Origin: Myxococcales bacterium
GTDB lineage: Bacteria; Myxococcota; Polyangia; Fen-1088
Direction of reading: 5' to 3'
DNA: 6,525 nucleotides
Assembly: GCA_003159055.1 (NCBI GenBank)
Contig: PMLH01000576.1
Coordinates: 1 to 6,525, forward strand
Shown here: positions 5,811-6,525 of the stretch, piece by piece
Numbering within the stretch: position 1 is the stretch's first letter
Layout of the letters: each line of letters starts with the position of its first letter
Position numbers and translations under genes: made by a program
Notes under the pieces: generated by a model
Databases searched by the model: none
What the model was told of the DNA's origin: nothing
The model's input: only the letters and a program-made list of their open reading frames with translations

Positions 5811-6525
5811 GTCACCCTCGCCTTCTCGGCGTCGGCCAGCAGGGTACGCGCCGTCGCCTTGGCCGAGTTGATCACCCCCGGCACGCCCGCGCCCGGGTGT
5901 GTGCCAGCGCCGACGATGTAGAGGCCGGTGATTTTCTCGTCGCGGTTGTGCGGCCGGAAGTATGCACTTTGCATCAGCCGCGGTGCCACCGAGAACGATG
6001 CTCCTTGCCAGGTGCCCAAGGTGTTCTGGAAATCGAGTGGGGTGAACATCCGCAGCGTGACGATGTCTTGTCGGAGATTCGGCAACGTTCGCTCCAGATG
6101 GGCCAGGATCTTGTCGGCGTAGGCGTGCTTGCCGGTTTCCCAGTCGACCCCGTCGTGGCCAAGGTGCGGAACCGGCGAGAGCACGTAGAAGGCCTCCCCG
6201 CCAGTGGGGGCAAGGCTTGGGTCGGTCACCGTGGGCGCGTGCAGGTAAAGGGAAAAGTCCTCGGGCAACCCCTGGCCCTTGAAAATGTCGTCGAGCAGCT
6301 CGCGGTAGCGCGGCCCGAACAGAATCGTGTGATGGGCCAGCCCCGGGTATTTCCGTCGCGTCCCGAAATACAGCACGAACAGCGACATCGACCAATCCAT
6401 GCGTTCCAGCTTCGTCACGCGTGCCGACGACGCAGGATGGTCGGCGTAGAAACGCGCATAGGTCTGGTGCAGATCCGCATTGGAGACCACCCAGTCGAAG
6501 CGCTCGCGCGGCACGCCCCGCATCG
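5807..6525 (-). CDS. crtI: Phytoene desaturase CrtI, C-terminal part (5' end outside window)
   Basis: This is the C-terminal half (about 239 residues) of a CrtI-type FAD-dependent phytoene desaturase; the family is usually about 490-510 residues, so the N-terminal dinucleotide-binding part lies beyond the right edge. CrtI enzymes introduce double bases of conjugation into phytoene, giving neurosporene, lycopene or further desaturated products, at the membrane surface. Visible family hallmarks are the segment FGTRRKYPGLAHHTILFG, then LYLHAPTVTDPSLAP, then FTPLDFQ, then QSAYFRPHNRD, and near the C-terminus the FAD-binding signature LYIVGAGTHPGAGVPGVINS followed by AKATA. The reading frame is intact to its TGA at 5809-5807. 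That stop overlaps the GTG start of crtB, so the two are translationally coupled. The number of desaturation steps cannot be read from the sequence. Family assignment is near certain. Confidence 0.96.
   Translation of the reverse strand, partial: MRGVPRERFDWVVSNADLHQTYARFYADHPASSARVTKLERMDWSMSLFVLYFGTRRKYPGLAHHTILFGPRYRELLDDIFKGQGLPEDFSLYLHAPTVTDPSLAPTGGEAFYVLSPVPHLGHDGVDWETGKHAYADKILAHLERTLPNLRQDIVTLRMFTPLDFQNTLGTWQGASFSVAPRLMQSAYFRPHNRDEKITGLYIVGAGTHPGAGVPGVINSAKATARTLLADAEKARVT
5815..5824 (-). promoter_or_regulatory. Ribosome binding site of crtB
   Basis: AAGGCGAGGG lies within the last codons of crtI, 4 bases upstream of the GTG at 5810. The purine-rich match and the GTGA stop/start overlap together support the GTG as the crtB start and imply reinitiation by ribosomes finishing crtI. 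Confidence 0.6.

Noticed and set aside
5811..6395. Extended 195-residue N-terminus for CrtB
   Set aside because: This frame overlaps well-conserved crtI coding sequence on the same strand. The extension is Arg/Pro-rich and not CrtB-like, and the GTG at 5810 has a ribosome site and the usual overlap.

Overview
The window is high-GC DNA in which every supportable gene lies on the minus strand, so transcription runs from right to left. The gene content (FliL-like, CsgG/FlgO-like and putative lipoprotein domains, plus CrtI/CrtB-type carotenoid synthesis) points to a Gram-negative, probably proteobacterial and perhaps gammaproteobacterial, aerobe. No sequence feature fixes the genus. There are no tRNA, rRNA, CRISPR or insertion-sequence signatures.

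Right half (about 2988-6525): a tightly packed carotenoid operon. In order of transcription it holds the C-terminal half of a phytoene desaturase (crtI, running off the right edge), phytoene synthase (crtB), an unrecognised 215-residue polytopic membrane protein, and a GT1/UGT-type glycosyltransferase resembling CrtX. The junctions are a 4-base GTGA overlap, a 14-base overlap and a 5-base gap, so the four genes are almost certainly co-transcribed and partly translationally coupled. CrtB makes phytoene and CrtI desaturates it. The glycosyltransferase probably decorates a hydroxylated product. The membrane protein sits where a tailoring enzyme would be expected but resembles no carotenoid enzyme I can name; it is the best candidate here for something undescribed.

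Left half (about 173-2803): after a 184-base intergenic stretch come two envelope-type genes. The first encodes a 683-residue exported protein, possibly a lipoprotein, that joins a disordered linker, a beta-sandwich-like segment, a von Willebrand A domain with intact MIDAS residues, a glycine-rich insert and a C-terminal CsgG/FlgO-like domain. The second, 84 bases further on, encodes a full-length FliL-family single-pass membrane protein with no flagellar gene visible nearby. Together they suggest a cell-envelope or motility-associated module unrelated to the pigment genes.

The left edge (1-172) holds little. A possible minus-strand gene start at base 40, with a reasonable ribosome binding site, runs off the window.
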